DNA of 64,000 bases from Chenopodium formosanum (GCA_024500155.1 CM044868.1:36195665-36259664), one strand, 5' to 3'; numbered from the stretch's first letter, positions 20,821 through 31,901 are shown. Numbers and translations: made by a program. Notes: a model not told the origin generated them from the letters alone.

Positions 20821-21486
20821 TTTTTTCTCTTTTTTCACCTCCACCAGCAGCGGAGCCTTTCTTTTCTTTCCGGCTGCTGATGGGGCAGGAGCTGGGTCGG
20901 CATCCTTGACGTTGTCAAGGTCTATTGGTTCCTGACCGCCTGGGGCCACAGTATCTCGGACGGCTGAGAGATAACATTCTCGGGCCGTCTTCTGATCCCC
21001 ATTCAAGGAACCAACAGAGCCGTCATCCCTTTCATACTTGATGAGCATGAGGGAAGGGATGATTACCGCCTTGTCTACGTTGAGGGTTGGCCTGCCAAGA
21101 ATGATGTTATAGGTGGTCAACTCCTCAACGACCAAGAATCTGACGACAATATGTCGTCCCTGGCCTTTCTCCCCCAGCCGGATGGGTAAATCAATTCTTC
21201 CGGCTGGGTAGACCATCCCACCCCCAAAACCAACCAAGGGGTGGGTGACCGGGTGCATGCTGCTGATATTGTATTTCAGCTTTTGCAAGCACCGGAGGCT
21301 GATGATGTCTGATGAGCTGCCGGTGTCAATAAGGATCCGTCCAACCAGCTGATTGGCAACCTTACATTCAATGACCACCGGGTCATCATGCGGGCGGCGA
21401 ACGCTGCCCCTATCCTTCTCCGTGATCAAGACGTCTGGGAAGGAGGAGCTGGCTTCCGCCTGCTCATCATCATCCTTGTCCATCTT
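20818..21486 (-). CDS. Retroelement aspartic protease
   Basis: About 220 residues with the single-subunit retropepsin site LIDTGSSSDI, a flap-like GFGGGMVYPAG and the ILGRP motif of plant gypsy proteases. A Lys/Ala-rich, acidic linker follows. It is separated from gag by one TGA (21487-21489) with an ATG three bases further on, and from RT by one TAG. All three parts are in the same frame. It would process the polyprotein. Confidence 0.9.
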   Translation of the reverse strand, partial: KMDKDDDEQAEASSSFPDVLITEKDRGSVRRPHDDPVVIECKVANQLVGRILIDTGSSSDIISLRCLQKLKYNISSMHPVTHPLVGFGGGMVYPAGRIDLPIRLGEKGQGRHIVVRFLVVEELTTYNIILGRPTLNVDKAVIIPSLMLIKYERDDGSVGSLNGDQKTARECYLSAVRDTVAPGGQEPIDLDNVKDADPAPAPSAAGKKRKAPLLVEVKKEKK

Positions 21487-22965
21487 TCAAAGATGGCTCT
21501 TGGTGCCCCGGATGGTAGGGCCACCACATGAGAACCCGCCTGCTATAGTGTAGACCGGCTCCTTGTCGGTATCCGAGCTACTAGCAGGCTGGGGGGTAGT
21601 CTTGGAGGACTGACCCTTGTTTTTCTTTTTTGCCCCGGCTGGGGACTTAGAAATGTAGGACTTTAACAGCCCTTTGTCAGCCAGACGATCCAATGCATGC
21701 TGAAGACTGAAGCAGTCGTTGGTGTCATGGCCGACCTCCTCATGGAACTGACAGAATTTATTCTTGTTCCGTGTCTGGACAGAACTCTTCATAGGATTCG
21801 GCTTCTCAATGGACAACCGGTCCTTTACCTCCATGAAGATGGAGTTGCAGTCTTTATTAAACTCGTACTTGGGGACGTACGGTTTAAATTCTTTCTTTTT
21901 CTTCTGGGACGGCTGGTCAGAGTCAGTAACCGCCCAGACTTCTTTTCTTTTCTTGCTCTCTTCTTTGTTTTTAGCCGGCTGAGCTGACCGACTGTCTTTC
22001 TGTTTGTGAGACTTCTTGGAGTCTGACTGGCTACCAGGCGAGCAGAGGTCGGTAGCTTGAATGTAGCTTTTCGCCTCCCTCAGGGCCGCCTGCAGGGTGA
22101 AAGCCCCTTTTCTGACTAGGTCGAACTTAAAGGTCGACCCGTCTCTCAGACTTTTAAAAAAGTCTGTAAAAGCTACCTCATCAGACAGTCCCTGAATCTG
22201 AATTCTGATCAGGTTGAACCGCCTGACATACGAGCGCAGCCCTTCTCTCTCTCCCTGCTTAACAGTGCTCAAATCAAGGCTTGTTTTTTTAACAGGGATG
22301 TTCATTGAGAAGTTGGAAGCAAACAGGAAGGCAAGCTTCCTGAAGCTGTCTATAGACCCGGCTGGCAGGTTGCCAAACCATTGTTGGGCGATGCCCTTCA
22401 ATGTAGCCGGAAAGCATCGACACCAAGTGGCATCATCCAACCCCTGCAAATACATGAGGTTGGTGTAAGCCATGAGGTGATCTTCTGGATTGGTGGTACC
22501 ATCATAGGTACCAACCAACACATTCTTAACCTTGGCCGGCTGAGCCGCCTCGTTTATCTCCCGAGTGAACGCAGAAGGCTGTTCACCCAGGCGCAGCAGT
22601 CGAAGCTGCCAGTCCAATGGCTGGACATTTGGATATGCCACCTGACCTCCAAAGAAGGCTGGCTGCATGAAGTGAGGAGAATACTGTCTGTAAGCCTGAG
22701 TAGGCACATACGGTACATTTCCAATCATATGAGGGCCAGAATGGACGGTATTACCGCCTGTTTGACTCTCATGCAAGGAGGGTGTACTCCCTGCAGAAAT
22801 ATTGTTGAAGCTGTCCGGAAAGTTCGACGTTGAAGCCGACTCAGACAGCGATTGATTTCTCTTCCGGTTGATGATTTCCCGGGCATCGAGAGTAGATTTT
22901 TTACTTCTCACCGGCTGATGAGGCCGGCGAGGGTTATTAGTGTTTCCCCCAGGAAGGAGAATTTT
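21487..22965 (-). CDS. Gag, capsid and nucleocapsid part
   Basis: The frame continues from the TAA at 22966-22968 and is open for about 490 residues. The retrotransposon gag domain covers the middle (YDGTTNPEDHLMAY, then WFGNLPAGSI and LRSYVRRFN). A zinc-knuckle-like block near the C-terminus (CQFHEEVGHDTNDC) is the modified form usual in Tat elements. It is rich in Lys between the two. It packages element RNA into cytoplasmic particles. No ATG lies early in the frame, so it most likely belongs to the same protein as the upstream 143-residue part. Confidence 0.88.
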   Translation of the reverse strand, partial: KILLPGGNTNNPRRPHQPVRSKKSTLDAREIINRKRNQSLSESASTSNFPDSFNNISAGSTPSLHESQTGGNTVHSGPHMIGNVPYVPTQAYRQYSPHFMQPAFFGGQVAYPNVQPLDWQLRLLRLGEQPSAFTREINEAAQPAKVKNVLVGTYDGTTNPEDHLMAYTNLMYLQGLDDATWCRCFPATLKGIAQQWFGNLPAGSIDSFRKLAFLFASNFSMNIPVKKTSLDLSTVKQGEREGLRSYVRRFNLIRIQIQGLSDEVAFTDFFKSLRDGSTFKFDLVRKGAFTLQAALREAKSYIQATDLCSPGSQSDSKKSHKQKDSRSAQPAKNKEESKKRKEVWAVTDSDQPSQKKKKEFKPYVPKYEFNKDCNSIFMEVKDRLSIEKPNPMKSSVQTRNKNKFCQFHEEVGHDTNDCFSLQHALDRLADKGLLKSYISKSPAGAKKKNKGQSSKTTPQPASSSDTDKEPVYTIAGGFSCGGPTIRGTKSHL

Positions 22966-23397
22966 TTACCAATCAATGGTCCCGGCTGCCTTCTCCTTTG
23001 GATGGGGAGTAGGCTGTCGGTTTCGGACTGACTTCCCCTTCTCTGGAGGAGTCTTCTTTGCTGGCTGACCTTTACTTGGGTCAGCCTGGCTTTTGGTGAT
23101 CAGCTTTGTGATTTCACCCTTGAAACTCGTCATGAACCTCATGAGTTCGTCTCGGGTGACAGGGGCCGATCCAGCTGCCGTTTGGGTTGCTCCTTCCGGC
23201 TGCCCAGTAGGTCTGCTTGGACCCGCCTGGGAGGCGCCCCGTTCCAGAGTCTCTCTGGGCCGGATGCGCTTGACTCTAAGGGAGCCGTCCTCAGCTGTAG
23301 AGGTTTCGACCTGAGGATCCTCATCCTCCTCATGGTCTGTAAAGACTTCTGGGTCTTCGCCTAGGCGGTTAGGAGGTGGTACAGACTCTTGAACCAT
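22966..23397 (-). CDS. Gag N-terminal part, ends at in-frame TAA
   Basis: The ATG at 23397 lies 33 nt after the 5' LTR, just past the primer site. The 143-residue product is acidic at first, then Pro/Gln/Lys-rich, with a short amphipathic stretch (MRFMTSFKGEITKLIT). It ends GTIDW before TAA. The next codons stay open in the same frame into gag. A 55-nt GT..AG interval spanning the stop exists but is too short for a normal plant intron, so a nonsense mutation or a separate small ORF are the options. Confidence 0.7.
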   Translation of the reverse strand: MVQESVPPPNRLGEDPEVFTDHEEDEDPQVETSTAEDGSLRVKRIRPRETLERGASQAGPSRPTGQPEGATQTAAGSAPVTRDELMRFMTSFKGEITKLITKSQADPSKGQPAKKTPPEKGKSVRNRQPTPHPKEKAAGTIDW

Positions 23398-23415
23398 CTT
23401 CGAGGTACTCTCCCC

Positions 23416-23430
23416 ATAGACGGCGCCAAA
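23416..23430 (-). other. Primer-binding site (tRNA-Asp-like)
   Basis: On the minus strand TTTGGCGCCGTCTATGGGGA directly follows the 5' LTR. TGGCGCCGT matches the complement of the 3' end of plant tRNA-Asp for nine bases and resumes at GGGGA. Confidence 0.75.
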
Positions 23431-23925
23431 TGTTTTGGGTGTTTTTTGTCCCTTGGGAGAGTTACAACACGAAAACTAATCCGCAGTGAGCTGTACCTGC
23501 AAAACCAACGGAGACACCTGTTGGGTGGTGCTCCGCCTCCGACGCACAAGTTAGTAACTTGAAACGGGATAAAGAGAACGGAAATTTAGGTGGGTATCTG
23601 CTCGGATTCCAAGCTCAGGTGTTTCTCTGGTGTCAGAGAATACAGTTGCAATAATTGGTCAAAAAACCGTTCCCTCAAAAGGAGGAACATCCCCCTATTT
23701 ATAGGGTCATTGGGAATTGCCCCTGATTAGGTCACTGTACCCTAATCATTGGTGGGTTGCGCCGTATTCCGGCTTTCTCGGGATTTGGGCCTGAAGGCCG
23801 CCTTTTCCCTTCTATCTCTGGAATGACACGTGTCAAACAGGGGTTGGTCCATTTTGGACCAATCTGAGGCTGACACGTGTCACCCTTTGATTGGACCACG
23901 TGGCAGGGTAAAAATACCCTAAATA
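23431..23925 (-). repeat. 5' LTR of the Tat/Retand-like element
   Basis: It is colinear with 12655-13149. On the minus strand it starts TATTTAGGG (the expected TG changed to TA) and ends CCCAAAACA. TATA is CTATAAATAGG (near 23694-23706). G-box cores are at 23827, 23874 and 23897 and the hairpin TTGGTCCATTTTGGACCAA lies between the first two. These suggest bZIP-responsive, possibly stress-linked transcription, which is inference. Confidence 0.95.
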
Positions 23926-25770
23926 AGCATCATGCCTTATATCTTGTAAACTTCTTGTCCTTGGAGCTTTAGGCTTAATTGTTATTAACACCTTGGAACC
24001 AGTCCCAGACTTTTCTTTGTTACTCGATATGGAACTTAGGTCCTGCCACATAGTTTAAACTTTAGTGAAAAAAAATAAACTGGCCTTTCCCCTTACCACA
24101 GCCAAGTTCCTTTCAAAATACTAAACTAAGATAATCTATAAATATTACTAAAATAATAACCGCTGGCGTCATCACTGCTTACGTGTCACTCTCTTATTTA
24201 ATTTTTTTCCCACCAAAATGCAATGATGATGTCATATTTTTTTTTTGTTTTTCCCTTTTAAGCTGCCCTATTTAACATTGTTTTAAAAATTAAATCAAAT
24301 TGAATTTTAAATTTTAGGTTTTCTACGCATATTACGCTATTTTATTATTTACAAGTAGTGGTAAAAAATGGTTAATAATATAGTTTAACTGATTCTTCCT
24401 AATTAAATATAAAAATAATAGATTTTTGGAAATTGTATTTTCATATTTAATTAGAATATACAAAGAAACTAGTATGATAAAATACCGTAATATATGTAGA
24501 AAACCGTGCATTTCACGAGGCTAATCTAGTTACCTATCCATCTCAACATGTGCTAAAGATTCTATAATTTCATTTCTTATTTTAAAACCGTGCATTTCAC
24601 GGAGATAATCTAGTTATCGATTAATTTAATATCCATGTCAATGAAAAATTAATGGAATAGCAAATACCACCTGTTCACGTATTGATGAAATGTCGTTGTA
24701 TCTCCCTTATTTTGCATTTTTCTTTTTTGGCGATGGTTCCTCATTATTTCTGGAAGAGATAGCACTAACATTTCTTCTTTTCTTATTGACTTTGTAACTT
24801 ATTATTCGTTGCTATAAAAAATTAACAAAAGACACTTAGACGTATATTTAGTAACATTATTATGTCAATATTGTTACATGAAAATGAAAATAAATTGTCC
24901 CATTGTACAAGTACTAACCTCAACTCTGTTTTTCTTGTCAACCAACTTTCCCTTCACTTTTTTGGGATGATCCTGACATGCCACGCAATATAAAGGAAAT
25001 AATATGAATAAATGTACAACTATGCCATATGAAAATATAGACAATATATTATATATCAAAAAAACACCTCATCAAAGTCTAATGAAGAAGGAGCCTTAGT
25101 TTTTTTATTCTTCTTATGCAATATGTCCTTTCCTTTTCTATGTGGTTCCTACTACACATTTAATATTGCAACTTGGAAATAAATTTTATCACCAAATATA
25201 TAACAAATCTCTACATCTAAACCAAAAATACTAGATCACTAATTCCGACTCCTAATGAACAGAAGATTTCACAACAAGAAATATTGTACTTAAAATAATA
25301 ACCATGCCAATCACTAATAAGTAACATAATCTAACAACTAAAATAAAAAAGACCTAAAATACGTCTTTGACAATGGAAATAAACAAATGTACTTCATCAT
25401 CACTAGATGAACGACCAGCATTCTATCTTTTTTTCTTCCCTAATGCCTTCTTCTTCATTTTTCTTCTCGATTCTTTTCCGAATCTTTTCTCGTTCTCATC
25501 ATCATGTGATTCTTCATTTTAAGATTCCTTAATTATGAGCATATTAAATTTAATTAAGATTTAATGTTACTATATAAAAAAGTAACTATTTCATAGAAAC
25601 AACGTCTATACAAAAAAAACATGCCTCGTCACCTCTTGAAGGAATTAGAGGCTTTGGTATCTTTTCCTGATTCTTCTTATCAACCCTTCTCTTTCTTTTT
25701 CCCTGTGGTATTTTTCTAATTATCTCCTTTTTTTGAACCATCATATTAATTTTTTCAGGATCCTGGAATA
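23926..25770 (-). pseudogene. Copy 2 exons just right of the retroelement
   Basis: The exon 24042-23926 (DLSSISSNKEKSGTGSK ... LQDIRH) continues, across the retroelement, into 12654-12644 and a GTAAGT donor, which fixes the insertion point inside coding sequence. Further upstream exons are near 24975-24912 (DHPKKVKGKLVDKK), 25150-25067 (KKNKKTKAPSS), 25530-25370 (EESHDDENEKRFGKES, with a stop) and 25765-25627 (KEIIRKIPQGKRKRR). All are Lys/Glu-rich low-complexity linker, as in copy 3. Confidence 0.45.
24135..24613 (+). mobile_element. Non-autonomous Helitron with two 3' ends
   Basis: It begins TCTATAAATATTACTAAAAT after an A at 24134. A hairpin-bearing 3' end CCGTGCATTTCACGAGG ... CTAG (24526-24529) is followed by T. 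A second copy of that end, CCGTGCATTTCACGG ... CTAG (24610-24613), follows 80 bp on. A|T insertion and TC...CTAG termini fit Helitrons. It lies in an intron of copy 2. No Rep/helicase sequence. Confidence 0.6.
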
Positions 25771-26442
25771 TAACCGAATAGTTTAAAGTGAAGCATTAAA
25801 AATATATAAGATAACTAATCAGGCAACTTAACCCAAGTTATTATTATATCCTATGTTATTAACAACCATTACATTTAATACATGTCAAGTAAATGATTAA
25901 TAGCATTAGCATGTGTGCAAGAATAGTGGTGTGTTACAAACAAATCCCTTACAAAAATAGGAGTTGAGATAAACCACGAAACATATGAATGCGAAACATA
26001 CACTGTCACTGACTTCAGAACCAGACTGTCAAATAGGATTTGAGCCAATGTGGTGATCTGAATGACACCCCAATTGGATAGTCCTTTCCATAAACGACAC
26101 CATGAACAACCTATAACCATGCCACATTGTATTACAAAATATTAACAACATAACTTCATACAAGTATTTACATGTTTTACTAGTGACTATTATACCTCAG
26201 AAGCTCCAAACTTTCCATCTGGCCCTTTATCAGCTGCAATAGCGAAATCAACGCTTGACTCCTGCCAAGCACCTAACCTAGGCTCACTTTTATCCCACAC
26301 CATTCCTTTTCCACCTATATTCAAACGGTCCAAGTATGCAATATGTAACAAATATGTTGTTAGGCTAGTACAAATACCATATATATAGACACACTAGATG
26401 GACTATCATATATACCATACACATAATTAAGACATAAAATTA

Positions 26443-27047
26443 TTTACCATAAAAACAATAGGAGATCCCTTGAAGCCTTTTCTAGGGTCACCATCTCCGT
26501 ATTGTACCATCCAGTCAAGTACATATTTTAACCAGTTATATTTCTTTGGATCAAATATATATTCGCTTTTCAACAACCAACAATGTTGAGGGCTAATGTT
26601 GTTGTTAGTTGTAATGCACAACATAGTTGCAACAGAATAAAGGAAAAAGTGCCTTAAAAACGTTTCATCAATACACTTGTTATAAACTACGCCATAGCTA
26701 ATTCCACCACAATTCTTGTACTCTTTCTTAAAATGTTGCAACTTTAAATCACGTGTACAAGAATTGTGGTGGAATTAGCTATGGCGTAGTGTATAACAAG
26801 TGTATTGATGAAATGTACGAAAAAAAAAGAGTTTTTAAGGCACTTTGTCCTTTATTCTGTTGCAACTATGCTGTGCATTACAACTAACAACAACATCAGC
26901 CCTCAACATTGTTGGTTGTTGAAAAGCGAATATATATTTGATCCAAAGAAATATAACTGGTCAATATGTACTTGACTGGATGGTACAGTACGTAGATGGT
27001 GATCCTAGTAAGGGCTTCAAGGGATCTCCTATTATTCTTATGGTAAA
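26443..27047. repeat. Inverted duplication of a gene exon (hairpin)
   Basis: The exon on the minus strand (26721-26443: YKNCGGISYGVVYNKCID ... GFKGSPIVFMV) is repeated on the plus strand at 26754-27047, about 90 percent alike by eye apart from a 19-bp insertion near 26820. The two arms are separated by about 32 bp. The block ATGTTGCAACTTTAAATCACGTG (26733-26755) recurs at 27051-27073 with one change, flanking the inverted arm. The insertion cuts the central-domain exon after RDLKLQH. A transcript across it would fold into a stem of about 280 bp. Confidence 0.85.
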
Positions 27048-27520
27048 TAAATGTTGTAACTTTAAATCACGTGTGTCCACTTTAGGTATATCAAAAGTAA
27101 GAGGACAAAACGGAAGTCCAGTTATCCAACCAACCATCTCATCATCTATTTTCACTTCGTAGTCGTCTCGTATGCGTAAAACCTGTATTTTAGCATCACA
27201 ACGACTAGATAAAAATGTCATGAATTCCCTGTCAAAGTGATTGATCTTTAGTTTAAGAAATGTCTTGAACATTGTTTTCTTTACCCACTTCTTTCTTTTA
27301 GGACTCATTCCCTTGATAATGGATTTCACCTCCATTGGATAAGCCCTAATGATAGGGTACTGCATCAAAATAAACATAAATTTAATATTACGTAAAACGA
27401 ACTTCACATATGCTACCTTGTAATTTTTGATCATATGTACTATAGTATCTCACAATTTTAGGTCCAGCTAATCGCGGCCTTCCACGTTTCTTTTTTAGGG
27501 GGGCATCCTCCACTTAATTA
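26443..27520 (-). pseudogene. Central conserved domain and AT-hook of copy 2
   Basis: The AT-hook exon near 27518-27452 reads VEDAPLKKKRGRPRLAGPK. The next exon (27360-27060) reads YPIIRAYPMEVKSIIKGM, then RIRDDYEVKIDDEMVGWITG, and is resumed after the inverted duplication at 26721-26443 (FLLYSVATM-type start RHFFLYSVATML, then NWLKYVLDWMVQYG). The same order occurs in copies 3 and 4. This is the segment common in plant Ulp1-family, transposon-linked proteins (V-x-W/V-x-GLP-x-G near its middle, LDWL near its end). DUF1985 kinship is suspected by resemblance only. Molecular role unknown. Confidence 0.55.
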
Positions 27521-28599
27521 ATTTTATTCTGCAACGCAACAAAATATATACTTGAAAAAATGACAAATATGCGTCGCCCATCAATATTTGAAAAGAATGG
27601 ACAACTTTATTTTTTGTAAATATTAGTTACTAAAATTCATACTAAGTCAGAATTCACTTTGCGTTGTCTTCCTGGCTTTACACTGGTAGCTTTTCCTATT
27701 GAATCAACCCCTTCTGTCAACTACACACACAACAAATCAACATGAGCAGGGAAGTCTTAAGATGTTAAAAATGGACAGATAAGGGTCGACAATATACACT
27801 TACCATTGCAACTGGCTGATCCTCCCTAATATGTGGCCCGTTGGGAGTTTTCTCCCCTGCACACTCCTATAACGAATATCATCCTTGTCAATAAGAGTAC
27901 TGTCATTTCTTTCTACGTAAGTGGGCTTTTCCATCTCTATGATCCTCTGTTCCAAATATAATGAATAACTTACCCTTATTTGAAATAATGTTACTAAAAC
28001 ATACTTAATGACTGAATATAATTGAATTTACAATTTGTAATGAGGCTAGTGTAATAAGAATTTTTTTACGTACTGAAATATTATATATCAACATATTAGG
28101 TACATTACCCTCTTAGGAATTAGTTTTCTACTCCTCTTCCCCATTTCTTCTTCTAGTGATGGACTGGGTAGAGTAGTTGTATACTTGGACATCTCTAACA
28201 CAAAGTCAACAAAAGTTTTTCCATGTTCACTAATGTCTGACATGTTGTTTGGGATCTACACATATGTTAGCACTCAGTGTTTCATAGTTGCAAGAATAGA
28301 TAATTATAAAAAGTTATTATCCTATTTAATTACCAACCTCATTTGGCACCTCATTTTGCTGACTAATACCAATCAACATGGCACTTGATGATGCCATGGC
28401 TTCATCTTCATTAACAACACCAACTTCAAGTACTTTTTTCTCAATTGACTCACCAACCTATAACATATGTAAGAATGGATGAACATTTCAAATTAAAACA
28501 ATCCACTACATCCAGTTTCTACTTTAACAGAAACCTTAATGACATTTTTAATATGAAAGCAATAAAAGGATATAAAACCTTAAAATTATAAGTGTAATT

Positions 28600-30600
28600 T
28601 AATATTCAAATGAAGCGTAAGCAATATAAGTTTAAATTTCATTTAATGACAACACATATAACACGGCAGTTCCTCCATGTTAATACTACATTTTTTATAC
28701 TATTCTTTAAATCGCATGTTACTAAACAGTATACTAACATGTATGCATTCGTAAACTATAATTGTGAGCAACCAAAACCTTCTCTCACGAGTCGTCCGTT
28801 GTTTTACTCTGGTTGGGATCTTTATTTTCAATAGCTTGACTAGTTTGGTATTTCTCACTACTATCATGATCTTCAATCACCTAAAAAATTTCCATGCATT
28901 ACATAACAACCAACACCTAGTACTTTAAATAGAGCGTAATTTATATGTAAACTTTTGTAGCAACAAACCTTCGAAGACGACATGTCTGTTTGTACAATGT
29001 GTTCAGGATCCTTAATTGCTTTCATAATCCATCTTATCAAATTCAACACAATAAGCTTTAAAACGCAAAGAGTAATTTGAAGAATAAAAATACACTTCTC
29101 AAGTTCCCACTTCTCAATCTCTTGAGGATATTTATTTGCAACACTGTCTTGGAAATTCTCACTGTTGCCATTTTTGCAAACCCCTAAAAAATTTTCATGC
29201 ATTTCATCACAAACAACATCTATTACTCTAAATTGAGAATAATATATATGTATTCTAAGAAATCCTACCATGCCTGACTTATTTTTAAATAAACTATTAA
29301 ATTATATACTTTACAAATTAACCCGTAAAATTTTGTATCAGCAAACCTTCGAAGATGACATGTTTGTTAGTTCAATATGTTAGGTATCCTCACTTGCCTT
29401 ACCTTTGCTACCCCTTTCTGTTGTTAAATTAATTGGAATTTCCTAAGTAATGTGATTTCCGTCTTCTACCTGAAAATTGCAATCCATATTACCAAATTTA
29501 ACACAATAAACTTTAAAACGCAAAGACTAATTTGAAAAATAAAAATACACTTCTCTGGTTCCCATTATCTTTATCTTGTACAAAACAATGTATGTAGCCC
29601 TTTTTACTTTTTCTAGTGATAGAGGCTTAAGTCAAATAAAAAAACAAACTATCGATTTAATCAAATATACCACAACTTATTAGATTTATGTTACTAATAA
29701 ATCTATTAAGTTGCATGCAATCATAAACTATAATTTTAAGCAACCAAAACCTGCTCTGACGAATCGTCCATTGTTTCAATCTCTAGCTTGAGGATCTATA
29801 TTTTTAACACTGTCTTGGAAATTCTCACTGTTGCCATTTTCGCCAACCCCCTAGAAACTTTCCATGCATTTCATCACAAACAACACCTATTACATTAAAT
29901 TGAGAATAACATATATGTATTCTAAGAAATCCTACCATGTATGACTTTTTTCAATAAACGATAAAATGATATACTCTACAACTTAAACTGTAAACTTTTG
30001 TAGCCGAAAACCTTCGAAGATGACATGTTTGTTTGTTCAATATGTTCGGGATCCTCACTTGCCTTAGCTTCGTTACCCCTTTTGGAAGTTAAATTAATTG
30101 GCATTTCCTTTGTAATATGATTTCCGTCTTCAACCTGAAAATCATAATCCATCTTACAAATTAAACACAATTGACATTAAAAATAAAATTGCACATCACA
30201 AGTTCCCATTTTCATTCTCTTTTAATTTAAAAATTATACCCCTTTTTAATTTTTTTAATTTTTTTTTAAATGAAAGACGTTTAAGTCAAATAAAAAAAAC
30301 CATACTACAAATTTAATTAATCAAAGGTCAAATAATTACGTTTTTGTTACTAAATAATCTATTAACATTCATGCATTCATAAACTATAACTGTAAGCAAC
30401 CAAAACCTTCTCTGACGAATCATCCTTTGTTTCACTCTGTTTAGGATCTTTAATTGCAATAGTCTCAGTAGTTTGGATTATCTCACTGTTTTCATTTTCT
30501 CCAACCACCTTCAAAATTTTCAAGCATATCATCACAAACAACACCAAGTACTTTAAATATCATAATATACATGTATTCTAAGCAACCATACCATGTCTAA
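28600..30600 (-). repeat. Triplicated acidic-exon segments in copy 2
   Basis: Two exon types recur three times. Type X (CTTCGAAGAYGACATGT) is at about 28967, 29344 and 30009. Type Y (CTCYGACGARTCRTCC) is at about 28786, 29754 and 30408. Each is flanked by similar intron sequence. Spacing is irregular (X 377 and 665 bp, Y 968 and 654 bp), so later deletions or insertions occurred. In protein terms the units add Asp/Glu/Ser-rich stretches to the N-terminus. Confidence 0.65.
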
Positions 30601-31388
30601 CGAAAAAATTAAGGGTTTAGTCTGGTGGGTAAGTTCCACCTCAGTACAGGTAGGGTCAATACGTTGGAAAACTCCACTCTCAGTGGATTCGATCCCCAGA
30701 ATACTGTTTTCTTTGCCAATCTCTTTATCTATGCCCAATCCATCAGACACTAAGTCATTTTCTTTCACCACCTTCACGGTGCTTTGATGTTCCCTATTTA
30801 CTTCGTTCACTAAATCTTATAGAGTCGCCAATGGCAGGAATAGTGCTCCACCATATATCCTCATTTTGGATATACCCTGTGAAACTGTATTAAGATACAA
30901 TAATATAAATATTGAAGAATATGAATTCAATAATATTTTACAATGAATAATTCTGTGATTATTTTTTAAATAATACGCTACTACATGACCCATAATTCTA
31001 ACATATTCATTTATTCATAACAATTATTATCTACATCATTTTTTTTTATTTAAAAAGAAAAGTATTGCAACAATTTTTCCTAGATAACAACCTAAACAAC
31101 ATGCAAGTATAATTTTTTTATTTTGAAATGAACATGCAAGTATAAATTTAAATAGAAAGCATATAAACTGTGTTTCACAAAAAAAAAAAAAAATTAAAAC
31201 TAAAATAAAAGAAAGCATATAAACTAAAAACTTGGTGTAAAATTTTTATTAACCAATTTGAAAAAAAGAATCACCTCAAAATCTTTAGAAACGAAGGAGA
31301 ACCAAGTCGATCAATATGACATTCGAAACTGAGTTTTTTGACACAAATTGTCAAACTCGTCCCTCGTCAAACAACAACCACACCAATT

Positions 31389-31901
31389 TGATATGGATTT
31401 TGATGGATATAACCTTCAATCGCAGTTGAAAGGTTTGGAATCTTGAGTCTCGGTCAAGAAACGCTAAGCAACACGAGCTTAAAACCTAAACTAGGCCAAG
31501 AATACACAAGCACAAGCTTACGTAAACCTTTATAAATTTCAATTTGACAAAAATTGATTTTTATTAAGAGCCTAAACGTCATTATATAGGCTACAAATAA
31601 GTACTAAGATTTCTAATTAAATTAGAAGTCCTAGATAAAATCAACTAGTCAAATTCCTAAACACACTTCTAATAAAGATAGAACTATTTAAAAGATAAAA
31701 TTTCCTAAACTTAATCTTAAACTTAAAAACTAATCAAAATAAAAGATTAAATTAAGGAATTAAATTCTAACCGCTTAAAACAAGAAAAACCCTTTCAAGT
31801 GAAAGGTAAAAACTTGTAAGCAAAATCTAAAATAACAATTAAGCTATGAAATTTCGAAGGTTCCAAGAGAGGTAGGATTTTTTCACTATTATTCCATATC
31901 A
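31389..31901 (-). mobile_element. Solo LTR in intron 1 of copy 2
   Basis: On the plus strand it runs TGATATGGATTTTG ... TATTCCATATCA, that is TG...CA with an 8-bp terminal inversion. It shares the CTTTCAAGTGAAAGGTAAAA block and the TATTATTCC end with the solo LTR at 48509-49120, so they belong to related families. The flanking five bases (CAATT, GGGGT) do not match, so the target duplication has been lost or the ends are slightly off. Confidence 0.45.

Larger units (their letters stand above)
12655..23925 (-). mobile_element. Ty3/gypsy LTR retrotransposon, Tat/Retand type
   Basis: An 11,271-bp element in minus orientation. Two 495-bp LTRs enclose, from right to left, primer site, gag, protease, RT, RNase H, a second archaeal-type RNase H, integrase, a tandem-repeat region and an opposite-strand gene. 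AGCAT at 12650-12654 is repeated at 23926-23930 as target duplication. The LTRs differ at five sites, all transitions (about 1 percent), so the insertion is young. The dual RNase H, the extra space between integrase and 3' LTR, the 67-bp tandem repeat and the antisense Transposase_28-type gene are known hallmarks of the Tat lineage (Retand, Ogre, Grande relatives). There is no chromodomain. Three in-frame stops and one frameshift in gag-pol suggest this copy may not be self-sufficient. It splits an exon of the copy-2 gene. Confidence 0.95.

Noticed and set aside
22911..22968. Intron spanning the TAA in gag
   Set aside because: The GT..AG interval is about 55 nt, below the size plants splice efficiently, and the frame stays open without it.
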